The notes beneath the pieces are model-generated. The model ran no database searches. It saw only the letters and a list, made by a program, of their open reading frames with translations, and was not told the origin of the DNA. Source: Microbacterium murale (lineage in GTDB: Bacteria; Actinomycetota; Actinomycetes; Actinomycetales; Microbacteriaceae). Taken from it: 64,000 nt of DNA. The translations under genes and the position numbers were made by a program. Below, in pieces: positions 63,656 to 64,000 of this stretch (within the stretch, counting starts at the first letter, position 1; each line of letters starts with the position of its first letter). The stretch covers positions 3,348,001 through 3,412,000 of the forward strand of contig NZ_JAUSXK010000001.1 of assembly GCF_030815955.1 (NCBI RefSeq). Reading direction: 5' to 3'.

Positions 63656-64000
63656 TGGATTACGTCATGTTGGGCGTGGGGCTCCTGCTCACGGTGGGAA
63701 CGGGCCTGTTCGTCGCCAGCGAGTTCGCACTCGTCAATCTGGACCGCGCTGAACTCGAGGCGCGACAGGAGCGCGGAGAGTCGCGGCTGTCGCTCACGAT
63801 CAGCGCACTCAAGCACACCTCCACCCATCTGTCCTCGGCGCAGCTCGGCATCACGCTGACCACGCTCCTGACCGGTTACACGATGGAGCCGGCGATCTCG
63901 AACCTGTTGAGCCCCGTGCTCACGGGATGGGGCATCGCGGAAGGTGCGGTGCGGCCGATCGCGACCGTCGTCGCCATGTTCATCGCGACTGTGCTGTCGA
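63655..64000 (+). CDS. CNNM/DUF21 family transporter (HlyC/CorC-like), 5' part
   Basis: The frame begins MDYVMLGVGLLLTVGTGLFV and is open to the window end, so only about 115 residues are seen. First DUF21 helix, then SEFALVNLDRAELEAR and LSSAQLGITLTTLLTGYTMEP, both hallmarks of the CNNM membrane domain; CBS and CorC_HlyC domains are expected beyond the edge. The family exports magnesium or cobalt in bacteria. GAGGAGGAGGGG lies 8 bp ahead of the ATG, which also overlaps the leader's stop. Confidence 0.93.
   Translation, partial: MDYVMLGVGLLLTVGTGLFVASEFALVNLDRAELEARQERGESRLSLTISALKHTSTHLSSAQLGITLTTLLTGYTMEPAISNLLSPVLTGWGIAEGAVRPIATVVAMFIATVLS

Overview
The window comes from a high-GC actinobacterium, most likely Microbacteriaceae and Microbacterium-like. 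The sequence shows WhiB proteins, MtrA-MtrB-LpqB, SigH with a zinc anti-sigma factor, a PdtaS-type kinase, the mycobacterial-type 2-oxoglutarate enzyme Kgd, long-form HPF, GuaB1 and GTG/TTG starts. Family and genus are inferred from gene content only. I see no rRNA, tRNA, CRISPR array, insertion sequence, integrase or phage gene. Coding density is very high, and most intergenic gaps are under 200 bp.

Layout. (1) 1-14765 is a cell-surface glycan locus. It holds a truncated sugar-nucleotide epimerase and a GT2; a translationally coupled GtrB/GtrA/GT-C cassette; glf (UDP-galactopyranose mutase) with a Wzm/Wzt ABC exporter; an opposing operon of a GlfT2-like galactofuranosyltransferase, a GlfT1-like GT2 and a small membrane protein; a GalE-like epimerase; and two tandem O-antigen-ligase-like proteins. 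Together GalE, Glf, the two GlfT-like enzymes and Wzm/Wzt can make, polymerise and export a galactofuranan, as in mycobacterial galactan synthesis. (2) 14833-21805 carries manA, whiB2-type whiB, a giant membrane GT, DUF5719, a zincin-like protein and DUF3499. (3) 21832-24739 is a MacB-like adaptor/ATPase/permease transporter. (4) 24742-35109 holds RDD and SpoIIM-like proteins, an aquaporin/catalase/Fur stress block, and a DUF58-MoxR-DUF4350-DUF4129-membrane protein operon. (5) 35284-50555 carries mtrA-mtrB-lpqB, comF, hpf, a coiled-coil protein, a PadR regulator, secA, an aminotransferase, a CpaE/CpaB-like pair and small proteins including an Rv3235-family member. (6) 50587-64000 carries pdtaS, whiB1, bcp, rsgA, aroA, sigH-rshA, an Eis-like acetyltransferase, kgd, guaB1 and the start of a CNNM-type transporter. 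Much of parts 2, 5 and 6 matches gene neighbourhoods known from Mycobacterium tuberculosis around whiB2, mtrA/secA1 and sigH/whiB1.

Three themes stand out. First, the 5' end of glf (promoter plus first codons) is present twice and brackets the Gtr cassette, so the cassette seems to have captured a glf promoter. Second, more than twenty genes start 5-9 bp after a TANNNT hexamer, most often TAGGCT, TACGCT or TACGAT, the layout expected for leaderless transcripts; two of these hexamers contain the stop codon of the gene before. Third, small leader reading frames precede gtrB, secA and the CNNM gene; the CNNM leader is acidic and proline-rich and is coupled to a predicted metal transporter.
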